From contig NZ_JAJOLP010000001.1 of NCBI RefSeq assembly GCF_021129215.1, positions 620,001 through 684,000 of the forward strand: 64,000 bases of DNA, given 5' to 3'. Every line of letters starts with the position of its first letter. Position 1 is the stretch's first letter. A program made the translations under genes and the position numbers. This document shows, in pieces, positions 26,323 through 35,165 of the stretch. The notes under the pieces were generated by a model. It did not search any database. It had not been told where the DNA came from and saw nothing but the letters and a program-made list of their open reading frames with translations. Origin of the DNA: Agromyces sp. S2-1-8. Lineage in GTDB: Bacteria > Actinomycetota > Actinomycetes > Actinomycetales > Microbacteriaceae.

Positions 26323-27684
26323 TCAGTCTGCCATCGGCGGCGCCGACTCGGGCGTGAGCGACGCTCGCTCGTTGAGCGCGGCGGGGTGGAAGCCGGCGGT
26401 GCGCTTGTAGCCGTCGGCGATCTCCTGCAGCTCCTCGGCGGGGATGACGTCGTGGATGTCGGCGAACCCCTCCGGCGCGCGGTCGTAGGCGAGCTGCATG
26501 ACCTTCTCGGGCCCGAGCTGCCGGGTCATCTCGAGCAGCCGCGCGGTCGTGGGACGGCGGTCGGCCTCGTAGGCGGCGAGGGCGCGGCGCACGGCACCGG
26601 CACGCGCCTCGGCGTCGGTCGAGACCTCCGGACCGGATGCCTCGTTCGCGAGGTGGAAGGCGAGCGTGCGCCCGTCGATGATCGCCTGCGAAGCGCCGTT
26701 CGACCCGTTCGGGTACATCGCATGCGCGGCGTCGCCGATGAGCGTCGAGCCGCCGAAGGTCCACTGCGGCAGCGCGTTCCGGTCGACCATCGGGTACTCG
26801 AGGATCTCGTCGGCGGCAGCGATGACCGCGGGCACGTCGAGCCAGTCGAAGCTCCAGTCGGCGAAGAGCCGTTCGATGGGGCCCGCGTCGACGGCGTGGT
26901 TCCAGTCGGCGGTCTCGTCGACGCCCTCGGGCGCTCGGCGCTCGGCGATGAAGTTGAGGCGGGTTGCGCCCGCGTCGGCGCCGGGGGCGACGAGGGGGTA
27001 CGAGACGAACTTCTGCTCGCCGTCGCCCGCCATGATCATGGTGCGGCCGTCGAGGTAGGTCGGCACGGTCGCGGTGCCCCGCCAGAGGATGAGGCCGTTC
27101 CACACGGGGCCGCCCTCGTCGGGGTAGGCCTGGGCGCGCATCGCCGAGTGGATGCCGTCGGCGCCGATGACGACGTCGGCGGCGACCTCGAACTCCTCGG
27201 GCCGGCCGTCGCCGCCCTCGCGCACGAACTTGGCGAACTCGGCGTGGCCGGCCACCCGGGCGACGGGCGAGTCGGTCTCGAGGTGCTCGACGCCGACGAG
27301 CCGGCAGCCGAGGCGGATCGTGTCGGGCCCGAGGCGGCGCTCCACCTCGCGGGCGAGCAGCAGCTGGAACTCGCCGCGGTGCACCGAGAGCTGCGGCCAG
27401 CGGTAGCCGGCGTCGAGGCCGCGGGGCTCCGACCAGATGGGCTGCCCGAAGCGGTTGTAGTACGAGAGGCGGCTCGGCGGCACGCCGATCGAGGCGACCT
27501 CGTCGGCGAGGCCGAGCTCGGTGAGCTCGCGCACCGCGTGCGGCAGCAGGTTGATGCCGACGCCGAGCGGCTTGAGCTCGCGCACGCGCTCGTAGACGGT
27601 GATGTCGCGGAAGCCCGCGCGGTGCAGGCTCAGGGCAGCGGCGAGCCCGCCGATGCCGGCCCCGGCGATGACGATCTTCAACAT
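26323..27684 (-). CDS. FAD-dependent monooxygenase (salicylate hydroxylase/PhzS-like)
   Basis: 453 residues: GAGIGGLAAALSLHRAG (FAD fold, GxGxxG at 8-13), the DG motif VIGADGIHSAMR, and STLIGDAAHAMYPNGSNGASQAIIDG. The layout fits class A monooxygenases acting on aromatic carboxylates or phenazine-like rings (PhzS relatives share the VGINLLPHAVREL segment). Substrate not determined. A strong AAGGAGG precedes the start. Operon with the MarR regulator downstream. Confidence 0.9.
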   Translation of the reverse strand: MLKIVIAGAGIGGLAAALSLHRAGFRDITVYERVRELKPLGVGINLLPHAVRELTELGLADEVASIGVPPSRLSYYNRFGQPIWSEPRGLDAGYRWPQLSVHRGEFQLLLAREVERRLGPDTIRLGCRLVGVEHLETDSPVARVAGHAEFAKFVREGGDGRPEEFEVAADVVIGADGIHSAMRAQAYPDEGGPVWNGLILWRGTATVPTYLDGRTMIMAGDGEQKFVSYPLVAPGADAGATRLNFIAERRAPEGVDETADWNHAVDAGPIERLFADWSFDWLDVPAVIAAADEILEYPMVDRNALPQWTFGGSTLIGDAAHAMYPNGSNGASQAIIDGRTLAFHLANEASGPEVSTDAEARAGAVRRALAAYEADRRPTTARLLEMTRQLGPEKVMQLAYDRAPEGFADIHDVIPAEELQEIADGYKRTAGFHPAALNERASLTPESAPPMAD

Positions 27685-27746
27685 GGCCTCCTTGTCATGG
27701 GCGCGCCGCGGTCGCAGGGGTGCGGTCTCGTCGGGAGCGTGCAGAT

Positions 27747-27763
27747 AGTTTTGCAACAAAACT
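27747..27763. promoter_or_regulatory. Palindrome, probable MarR operator
   Basis: AGTTTTG-CAA-CAAAACT, perfect 7+3+7, in an AT-rich patch within GC-rich DNA, 63 bases upstream of the monooxygenase-marR operon. Size, symmetry and AT content match known MarR-type operators. It also lies between this operon and the divergent HMCES gene, so it could affect both. Confidence 0.6.
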
Positions 27764-27846
27764 CTTTCTCCGCAAGGCCGTCGCGCATGTCGGTGCTCGG
27801 TGGCAGGCTGGTGGTGAACCCGGGCGGCATCGACCAGGAGGCATCC

Positions 27847-28560
27847 ATGTGCGGCAGATTCGTGGTCTCGCAGAAGGTCGACGACCTCACGGCGGTGTTC
27901 GACGCCGAGAACGACTTCGACGACTGGCAGCCGAGCTTCAGCCTCGCGCCGACCGATACGGTGCCAATCGTCCGCGAACGCGCCGATCGCGAGACGGGCG
28001 AGTTCGTGCGGCGGCTCGAGCCGGCCGTCTGGAACTTCCACCCGTCGTTCATGAAAGATGCGAAGCGCCCGCAGTTCAACACCCGCATCGAGACGGTCGC
28101 CACCAACGGGTTGTGGAAGGGCGCGTTCGCCCAGGGCCGCTGCATCGTGCCGATGCGCGGCTACTTCGAGTGGACGGGCGAGCCCGGCAAGAAGCGCGCC
28201 CACTACCTGCACGGCGAGGGCGACGTGCTCGCGGCGGCCGGCATCTCGACCGCGCGCAAGCTGCCCGACGGCGAGTGGCAGGTGTCGACCTCGATCATCA
28301 CGAGAGAGGCGCGCGACGCCTCGGGCGAGATCCACGACCGCATGCCGGTGTACCTGCCGCTCGACGAGATCGAGCGGTACCTCGACCCGGCGAAGCTCGA
28401 CGCGGGCGGAATGCAGGCGATGGTCGACTTCCTGATCGAGGCGTCCGACCGCGTCGCGCCGACGATCACCGAGTACGAGGTCGACCCGCGCGTGAACAAC
28501 CACCGCGCGATCGACCCCGGCGACCCCACGCTCATCGACCCGCTGTCCTCCGAGGTCTGA
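27847..28560 (+). CDS. HMCES/YedK-type abasic-site DNA-protein crosslinking protein (SRAP)
   Basis: 237 residues. The catalytic Cys2 follows the initiator Met (MCGRF), and NTRIET, YFEWTG (conserved Glu) and the His in IHDRMPV complete the SRAP site. These proteins form a thiazolidine crosslink with abasic sites in single-stranded DNA, protecting replication forks. GGAGG lies six bases before the ATG. Confidence 0.95.
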   Translation: MCGRFVVSQKVDDLTAVFDAENDFDDWQPSFSLAPTDTVPIVRERADRETGEFVRRLEPAVWNFHPSFMKDAKRPQFNTRIETVATNGLWKGAFAQGRCIVPMRGYFEWTGEPGKKRAHYLHGEGDVLAAAGISTARKLPDGEWQVSTSIITREARDASGEIHDRMPVYLPLDEIERYLDPAKLDAGGMQAMVDFLIEASDRVAPTITEYEVDPRVNNHRAIDPGDPTLIDPLSSEV

Positions 28561-28574
28561 GCGACCTCGCCGGG

Positions 28575-28680
28575 CGAGCAGCGAGCCACGAAGGAGCCCG
28601 CCTGTCGAGACCCAGATCCGATCTCGCTGCGCTCCTGCGTCGCCGCTCGACCACGGGCCCGTGCCTACTCGACCGGCGCC
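28575..28680. repeat. Dispersed intergenic repeat, copy C (degenerate)
   Basis: Keeps CACGAAGGAGC, TGTCGAGACC and the terminal GCCTACTCGACCGG blocks in the order of copies A and B, with a diverged middle. Its end supplies the last codons and stop (GTC GAG TAG) of the GntR gene. Confidence 0.5.
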
Positions 28681-29339
28681 GCCCCGAGCAGCGGATCGTC
28701 CTCGCGCCAGGTCGGGTCGTCGAGGTACCTGATGTTGCCCATGTGCGCGAGGATCAGCGTGCTCACGCGGGTCACGTCTCGCTGCGCGATCGCGTCGTAG
28801 AGCGCCTGGTGCTCTGCCGCGACCCGGTCGAGGTCCTCGTGCTGCACGAGCAACCACCGGATCCGGCTGCGCAGCAGCCCGTCGATCTCGAACAGCAGGT
28901 CGTTGCCCGCGATCGCCGTCACGGTCTCGTGGAAGTCGGCCGCAGCGCGGCGGGCACGCGCCGCGTCGCCGGCGCGCGCCGCGTCGAGCTCGGTCTCGAG
29001 TGCCGCGCGCAGCCGCTCGAGGCCCTCGCGCGTGCGCCGGTTGGCCGCGAGCCGGAAGGCCAGCACCTCGAGCGCCGAGCGCACCTCGTTGAGGTCGGCG
29101 ACATCGGCAGGGGTGAACTCCCGCACGACCGCCCAGGTGCGCGGGCGCGGGGTCACGAGCCCCTCGGCGACGAGCGTCTTCAGCGCCTCCCGCACGGGGA
29201 CCCGGCTGACGCCGAGCTCCTCGGCGAGGTCGCGCTCGACGAGCTTCGATCCGGGCAGTCGCACGCCGTCGAGGATCTCGTCGCGGATCCGCCGGGTGAC
29301 CCGCACGGACTCCGGTTCGAACACGTCGGGCGCACTCAT
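28665..29339 (-). CDS. GntR/FadR-subfamily (FCD) regulator
   Basis: 224 residues: the GntR helix-turn-helix RDLAEELGVSRVPVREALKTLVAEGLVTPRP, then an all-helical FCD effector domain with its metal-ligand pattern (Asp in DLNEVR, His in ADFHETV, His in ILAHM). FCD proteins sense carboxylates or sugars acids. Same strand as the nucleoside deaminase 61 bases upstream. An in-frame ATG at 29348 is an alternative start. Confidence 0.9.
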   Translation of the reverse strand: MSAPDVFEPESVRVTRRIRDEILDGVRLPGSKLVERDLAEELGVSRVPVREALKTLVAEGLVTPRPRTWAVVREFTPADVADLNEVRSALEVLAFRLAANRRTREGLERLRAALETELDAARAGDAARARRAAADFHETVTAIAGNDLLFEIDGLLRSRIRWLLVQHEDLDRVAAEHQALYDAIAQRDVTRVSTLILAHMGNIRYLDDPTWREDDPLLGAAPVE

Positions 29340-29400
29340 GCGCACCATTGTTCCATCCGCGTCCGCTCGTGCCGCGGCACGACGGGGGCGTGATGCGCCG

Positions 29401-29910
29401 TCAGACGCGATCGTCGACTCCGGCCCAGCGGGCGTGCAGCGCACGCAGCTCGTCGGCGAACTCGGGCGCGGGGCCGGCGACGTCGATGCCCGGTGCGATC
29501 TCGCCGATCGGCAGCGCGGCAACGGGCCCGTCGGGCAGCCCCCACGACCGTCGCCACGCGACGAGCTGCTCGGTGCTGCCCGCGTAGACGATGCGGCCGA
29601 GACCGACCCACGCGTGCGCGGCCGAGCACATGGGGCAGTGCTCCCCCGACGTGTAGACGGTGCTCGCCGCGCGCTCGGCGGGCGTCAGGTGCTCGGCGGC
29701 CCAGCGCGCGATCTCGAACTCGGGATGCCTCGTCTGGTCGCCGCCCGCGACGCGGTTGCGGTCCTCGAACAGCACGCGGCCCTCAGCGTCGACGATGAGC
29801 GAGCCGAACGGCTCGTCGCCGGAGTCGAGCGCCTCGCGTGCGAGGTCGACGCAGCGTCGCAGGTGCGCCACGTCGGCCGTGGTGGGCGGTCGGGGGTCTC
29901 GTCGGGTCAT
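29401..29910 (-). CDS. Nucleoside/nucleobase deaminase (CDA superfamily)
   Basis: 169 residues. Zinc site: His and catalytic Glu in RHPEFE and the CxxC in EHCPMCSAAHAW; the usual PCxxC starts with His here instead of Pro. Related enzymes deaminate guanine, cytosine or tRNA adenosine; the length and spacing fit guanine deaminase/GuaD-type or unknown deaminases. Followed by the GntR regulator on the same strand. Confidence 0.88.
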   Translation of the reverse strand: MTRRDPRPPTTADVAHLRRCVDLAREALDSGDEPFGSLIVDAEGRVLFEDRNRVAGGDQTRHPEFEIARWAAEHLTPAERAASTVYTSGEHCPMCSAAHAWVGLGRIVYAGSTEQLVAWRRSWGLPDGPVAALPIGEIAPGIDVAGPAPEFADELRALHARWAGVDDRV

Positions 29911-30094
29911 CCGTTCGTCTCCTCTGCCTGGCAACCCGCCCCTCGCGGGCTCTGCCTCGCGAGCGTAGCGATCACGCGGAGAATGCGCGATCACGCGACG
30001 CTGCTGCAACCCGGGAACCGAACGTCTCCGAATCGCAGCGCCCTCCGAATCCCCTCGGCCGGTCGCGTCCGCGCGATCCTCCGCGCGCCCATGA

Positions 30095-30104
30095 TGGTAT
30101 ACCA
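30095..30104. promoter_or_regulatory. TGGTATACCA palindrome, likely GntR operator
   Basis: A perfect 10-base palindrome of the TGGTNNACCA type bound by many FadR/FCD GntR regulators, in a local AT-rich patch. It lies upstream of the deaminase-gntR unit (185 bases from the deaminase start) and 76 bases before the divergent acetyltransferase. Confidence 0.5.
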
Positions 30105-30179
30105 ATTAGGGCAGCCCGCGACGATGCCGTCGAATCGGCGAACACCTCAGAGCCGGGGCATCCGTGCCACCATGGACTC

Positions 30180-30776
30180 GTGCAGCTCAGACTCGCCGTC
30201 GACGCCGACGTGCCCGCCATCTCCGAGACCCTCTCCCTCGCCTTCGCGGACGATCCCGCGTGGGGCCCGATCCTGCGACTCGCCGACGGCGACGCGACCG
30301 CGCTCGAGCGGTTCTGGGCGCCGTTCGTGCGCGGCGCGCTCCGGTACGAGACCGTGTGGGTCGTCGACGACGGTGCCGCCGTGGCGGTGTGGCTGCCGTC
30401 GGGCGGCGACGAGATGACGCGCGAGCAGCTCGCCGACGTGCAGGCCTTCGTCGACGAGCGCCTCGACGACGAACAGCGCCGCGCGTTCGCGGAGATCTGG
30501 GAGGCGTTCGAGCACCACCACCCGGCCGAACCCCCGCACATGTACCTCAGCCTGCTCGCGACGCACCCGTCGCGACGCGGCGAGGGCCTCGCCCAGCAGA
30601 TGCTCGCCGAGAACCTGCGCGCGTTCGCCGCGCAGGGGCTGCCGGCCTACCTCGAGTCGACGAACCCCGCGAACAACCGGCGCTACGAGCGAGCGGGCTT
30701 CCGCGAGGTCGGCGCCTTCACGGCCCCGATCGGCGGAGGCCGCGTCGCGACGATGTGGTGCGAGCTTCCGGGCTGA
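30180..30776 (+). CDS. GNAT-family N-acetyltransferase
   Basis: 198 residues from a GTG start. The acetyl-CoA loop is SLLATHPSRRGEGLAQQML, followed by YLESTNPANNRRYERAGFREV, both typical of GNAT motifs A and B. Substrate unknown. No ATG lies in frame near the N-terminus, and VQLRLAVDADVPAI is the expected first strand, so GTG at 30180 is preferred. Confidence 0.85.
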   Translation: MQLRLAVDADVPAISETLSLAFADDPAWGPILRLADGDATALERFWAPFVRGALRYETVWVVDDGAAVAVWLPSGGDEMTREQLADVQAFVDERLDDEQRRAFAEIWEAFEHHHPAEPPHMYLSLLATHPSRRGEGLAQQMLAENLRAFAAQGLPAYLESTNPANNRRYERAGFREVGAFTAPIGGGRVATMWCELPG

Positions 30777-30836
30777 GCCGAAGCGGTGCGACGGCGGCCT
30801 GGCGACGGCCGCGACTCGACGGCGTGACGCGATCGA

Positions 30837-30865
30837 GGCCGGGGATCCGCAAGGATCACCCGGCC
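30837..30865. terminator. Hairpin between converging GNAT and flotillin genes
   Basis: GGCCGGGGATCC-GCAA-GGATCACCCGGCC forms a 12-pair stem with one mismatch and a GCAA tetraloop; the flanks (CGCGACTCG / CGAGTCGA...) can extend it. Position between two 3' ends suits a bidirectional terminator. Confidence 0.6.
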
Positions 30866-30884
30866 CCGAGTCGACGAAGTCGCG

Positions 30885-32405
30885 TCAGCGTGCCGTGCCG
30901 GCACCCGCATCGTCGGCCACGTCGTCGACGAGCGGCTCGAGCGCGTCGAGGCGCTCGGCGACCGGGCCGACGGCCGCAGCGAGCTTGGCGCCGGCCGATG
31001 CGACCGCGGCACCGACGGCCGCACCGTCGTGGTCGGCGGCGCGAGCAGCCGCACCGCCTGCGGCCGCGCCGCCGATGATCGAGCCGAGCAGCTCCTTGAG
31101 CCCCACGCCCATGGTCGAGCTCAGCATCGCGTCGACCTCGGTGATGCCCGAGACGGCGTTCTTCGCGAGCTGCGAGGCGCCGTCGGTCGAGACGACGGTG
31201 AGCTGGTCGATGTTCGACATCGGTGCGGCGAGCTCGCGGGCGATGAGCGGCAGGGCGTCGATGACGCGCATCTGCAGCAGCGCCTCGGACTGCTGGGCGA
31301 CGGCCTCGGCCGCGGCCTTCGTCGCGGCGGCCTCTGCGGCACCCTTCGCCTGGATCGCGTCGGCCTCGGCGAGGCCCTCGGCCTTGAGCGCCTCGGCCGA
31401 GGCCGTGCGGGCGATGCGATCGGCGTCGGCGGCGATGCGCACGGCCTCGGCTGCGGCCTCGGCCTCGACCTTCACCTTGTAGGCCTGCGCGTCGGCGACG
31501 GCCTTGACCTCGGAGTCGAGCTCCGCGGCGCGCAGTGCGGCCTTCTTCTGCGCGGTGATCTCCTGCTGGGCGACGACCTCCTGCTGCGAGAGCGCCTCGG
31601 CCAGCGGGCGGGCGGCGGCGGCCTCGGCCATCGCCTTGTCGGTCTCGCGCTGCAGCGCCGCCTTGCGCTGGGCGAGCTCGGCCTCGCGCTCGGCGACGGT
31701 CTGCTCGGCGGCGATCACGGCTTCGCGCGCCTCGCGCTGTGCGACGGCCTCGGCGATCTCTGCCTGCTTGCGCACCTTCGCCTGCTCGGCACGGCCGAGG
31801 TCGTCGATGTAGCCGTTGGTGTCGGAGATGCCCTTGATCTCGAACGAGTCGACATCGAGGCCCTGGTTGACGAGCGATTCGCGGGCGACGCCGAGCACCG
31901 CGGCAGAGAGCTCGTCGCGGCGGTTGATGATCGTGAGCACGTCGGTCGCACCGATCGAGGCGCGCAGCGAACCCGAGAGCACCTCCTGGGCGAACATGTC
32001 GATGTTCTTGTCCTGCCCGAGGAACCGCTGCGCGGCGGCACGGATCGACGCGGCCGAGTCACCGACCTTCACGATCGCGACGGCGTCGACGTGCACGGTG
32101 ATGCCGTTGTTCGTCTGCGCCTCGGCGCGGATCTCGATCGCGCGCGAGCGCAGCGAGATCTTGTGCGCCTTCTGGAAGAAGGGCATGATCCACACGCCCT
32201 GGCCGTGCACGACGCGCTGCCCCGACTCCTCGGTGTCGACGCCGTCGACGACGCGGCGACGCGAGCGCTTGCCGGTGACGACGATGGCCTCGTCGGGCGA
32301 GACGTTGCGGTACAGCACCTTCGCCCAGATCCACAGGGCGATCACGACGATGACGGCAAGGATGACGATGCCGATGATCGGGGCGGCGGCGAAGAACTCG
32401 AGCAT
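30885..32405 (-). CDS. Flotillin-family (SPFH/band 7) membrane scaffold
   Basis: 506 residues. One N-terminal helix (IIGIVILAVIVVIALWIWAKVLY) is followed by an SPFH domain (~40-220), a long Ala/Glu/Lys-rich coiled coil (~220-400) with the flotillin AEAxxx repeats, and a C-terminal tail. Flotillins organise membrane microdomains. MLEFF is taken as the start because AGAGGACCC precedes it and the helix begins there. Confidence 0.92.
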   Translation of the reverse strand: MLEFFAAAPIIGIVILAVIVVIALWIWAKVLYRNVSPDEAIVVTGKRSRRRVVDGVDTEESGQRVVHGQGVWIMPFFQKAHKISLRSRAIEIRAEAQTNNGITVHVDAVAIVKVGDSAASIRAAAQRFLGQDKNIDMFAQEVLSGSLRASIGATDVLTIINRRDELSAAVLGVARESLVNQGLDVDSFEIKGISDTNGYIDDLGRAEQAKVRKQAEIAEAVAQREAREAVIAAEQTVAEREAELAQRKAALQRETDKAMAEAAAARPLAEALSQQEVVAQQEITAQKKAALRAAELDSEVKAVADAQAYKVKVEAEAAAEAVRIAADADRIARTASAEALKAEGLAEADAIQAKGAAEAAATKAAAEAVAQQSEALLQMRVIDALPLIARELAAPMSNIDQLTVVSTDGASQLAKNAVSGITEVDAMLSSTMGVGLKELLGSIIGGAAAGGAAARAADHDGAAVGAAVASAGAKLAAAVGPVAERLDALEPLVDDVADDAGAGTAR

Positions 32406-32519
32406 TGGGTCCTCTCGGGCGGGTTCGGGTCGGGGGCCTCGGGTGGCCCTGCTCAAGAATGGCGGCCTGCGCCCAGTGGCGCAATGGGCAGGCCTGCCCG
32501 TTCGCCGAGCTCGGGCGGC

Positions 32520-33029
32520 TCAGCCCGCAGTGACGGCCTTCGCGTAGTGGCGACGTGCCTTCTCACGGTTGCCGCAGCTCTCCATCGAGTGCCACCGCCG
32601 CGCGTTGCCGCGACTCGTGTCGATGAAGAAGTGCTGGCAGTCGGGCGCGGCGCACGGCCGGATGCGCGACCCCGACGGGGACTGCAGCGCCGCCCACTCA
32701 CGGATGGCGGCACCGCCGATGCGGCGGCCCGCCTCGTCGCGGTCGCGCCAGACGAGCCCTCCCTCGGCGGCGAGCTCGGGCCGGCGGGTCATCGCCACGA
32801 GCCAGGGCTCGAGCGCATCCGGCGAGCGGGTGCCGCGCAGCACCGCGACGAGCGCGTCGCGCACCGCTCGGGCGTCGTCGAGGTCGGATGCCTCGGCGGG
32901 GACTCCGTGGGCACGCAGCCAAGCCGCCCCCCGCTCGTCGTCGAGTTCGTCGTCGACCCGATCGTCGTAGACGAGTCGCGAGTTGACGAGGTCGAGCAGC
33001 AGCCCTGCGGTGGCGACGGGCTCGGTCAT
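32520..33029 (-). CDS. ABATE/CGNR zinc-finger regulator
   Basis: 169 residues: an N-terminal ABATE domain (GLLLDLVNSRLVYDDRVDDEL) and a C-terminal zinc finger with CAAPDCQHFF, RRWHSMESCGNREKARRHY, i.e. Cys-Cys-His-Cys including the CGNR motif. Predicted DNA-binding regulators in actinobacteria. Divergent from an alpha/beta hydrolase with palindromes between, so it likely controls that gene. Confidence 0.92.
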   Translation of the reverse strand: MTEPVATAGLLLDLVNSRLVYDDRVDDELDDERGAAWLRAHGVPAEASDLDDARAVRDALVAVLRGTRSPDALEPWLVAMTRRPELAAEGGLVWRDRDEAGRRIGGAAIREWAALQSPSGSRIRPCAAPDCQHFFIDTSRGNARRWHSMESCGNREKARRHYAKAVTAG

Positions 33030-33122
33030 GACGGCTCCTCGGGGTTCATCCGGTGTTCCCCAATTCTAACTTGCACGGAATAGCGATGGGGTTATAGCGT
33101 TGCATCCACACCAGAACTAACC

Positions 33123-34005
<883 letters not shown>

Positions 34006-34035
34006 ACCCGGCCGAGGGAACCATCCTCGAACGAC

Positions 34036-34065
34036 GAAGAGCCCCCGCGACCGCGGGGGCTCTTC
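34036..34065 (+). terminator. Rho-independent terminator after the hydrolase
   Basis: GAAGAGCCCCCGC-GACC-GCGGGGGCTCTTC, a perfect 13-pair stem with a four-base loop, 30 bases after the stop. It also lies downstream of tRNA-Leu on the other strand. Confidence 0.88.
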
Positions 34066-34071
34066 TGTTCG

Positions 34072-34155
34072 TGCGCGAGGGGGGACTTGAACCCCCACAC
34101 CCTTGCGAGTACTGGCACCTGAAGCCAGCGCGTCTGCCAATTCCGCCACTCGCGC
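34072..34155 (-). tRNA. tRNA-Leu (CAG anticodon)
   Basis: 84 nt with acceptor GCGCGAG/CTCGCGC plus discriminator A, anticodon loop TTCAGGT within the CTGGC/GCCAG stem giving CAG, a class II variable arm (TACTCGCAAGGGTG region) and the T loop GTTCAAGTC. The 3' CCA is not encoded. Confidence 0.95.
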
Positions 34156-34376
34156 ATGTGCGGTCGCACCGTAGTGCGTCCAGCCACGAGAGCCTAACAC
34201 CTCGCGGCCGACAACTCCATTCGAGACGCCTCCGCACCCCTTCGACCCGCCCGGAGCAGAACCCTTGGCATCCGCTCCGAGTCGCGCACCGGCCTCGCGC
34301 CCGTCGGCCGGCCGGGAATAGCATCGGAACCCCGGGTACCGGCGCCCACCGACCGATGCGACGAAAGGAGCGCCCC

Positions 34377-35165
34377 GTGACCCATCTCCCCACCTCCACC
34401 CCCGACGAGCGATCCGAACGCGCGACCCGGCCCCGCGACATCCGCGGCTGGCTCTTCGACCTCGACGGCGTGCTCACCCCGACCGCGATCGTGCACATGC
34501 ACGCGTGGTCGCGCCTCTTCACCCCCTACCTCGAGGCGCACGGCGCCGCGCCGTACACCGACGCCGACTACTTCGCGTACATCGACGGAAAGCCGCGCTA
34601 CGACGGGGTGCGGAGCCTGCTCGAGAGCCGAGGCATCCACGTGCCCGAGGGCACACCCGCCGATCCCCCCGAGGCCGACACCGTGTGCGGGCTCGGCAAC
34701 CGCAAGAACGCCGCCTTCAACGAGACGCTGGCCGACGAGGGCGTCGCGCCGTATCCGGCGAGCGTCGCCTTCCTCGACGCGGTGCAGGCGGCCGGATGCC
34801 TCGTGGCCGTCGTCTCCAGCTCGAAGAACGCGCCGTCCGTGCTCGAGGCGGCGGGCATCGCCGACCGCTTCGAGGTCGTCGTCGACGGTGCCGTCGCGGC
34901 CCGCGAGGGACTGCCCGGCAAGCCCGCCCCCGACACGTACGAGCGCGCCGCCGAGCTGCTCGGCCTGCCGACCACCGCGTGCGCCGTCGTCGAAGACGCC
35001 GAGTCGGGCGTGAAGTCGGGCGCGGCGGGCGACTTCGGGCTCGTCGTCGGCGTCGACCGCGGGGTCGGTCGCGACGTGCTCGAGCGTCTCGGCGCCGATG
35101 TCGTGGTCGACGAGCTCGACGAGCTGATCCCCGATCTCGATCCGAACCGGAAGGACACCACATGA
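34377..35165 (+). CDS. pgmB: Beta-phosphoglucomutase-like HAD hydrolase
   Basis: 262 residues from a GTG with AAGGAG seven bases upstream. Catalytic FDLDGVLTPT (DxD), motif II Ser in VVSSSKNA, Lys in GLPGKPAPDTY, and VVEDAESGVKSG. The cap region holds the KPRYDG segment typical of beta-PGM. It overlaps the GH65 gene by ATGA; together they would make glucose 6-phosphate from an alpha-glucoside and phosphate. Confidence 0.9.
   Translation: MTHLPTSTPDERSERATRPRDIRGWLFDLDGVLTPTAIVHMHAWSRLFTPYLEAHGAAPYTDADYFAYIDGKPRYDGVRSLLESRGIHVPEGTPADPPEADTVCGLGNRKNAAFNETLADEGVAPYPASVAFLDAVQAAGCLVAVVSSSKNAPSVLEAAGIADRFEVVVDGAVAAREGLPGKPAPDTYERAAELLGLPTTACAVVEDAESGVKSGAAGDFGLVVGVDRGVGRDVLERLGADVVVDELDELIPDLDPNRKDTT

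Noticed and set aside
34072..34155. tRNA-Leu as an integration site
   Set aside because: No integrase nearby and no direct repeat of the tRNA 3' end seen within the window.
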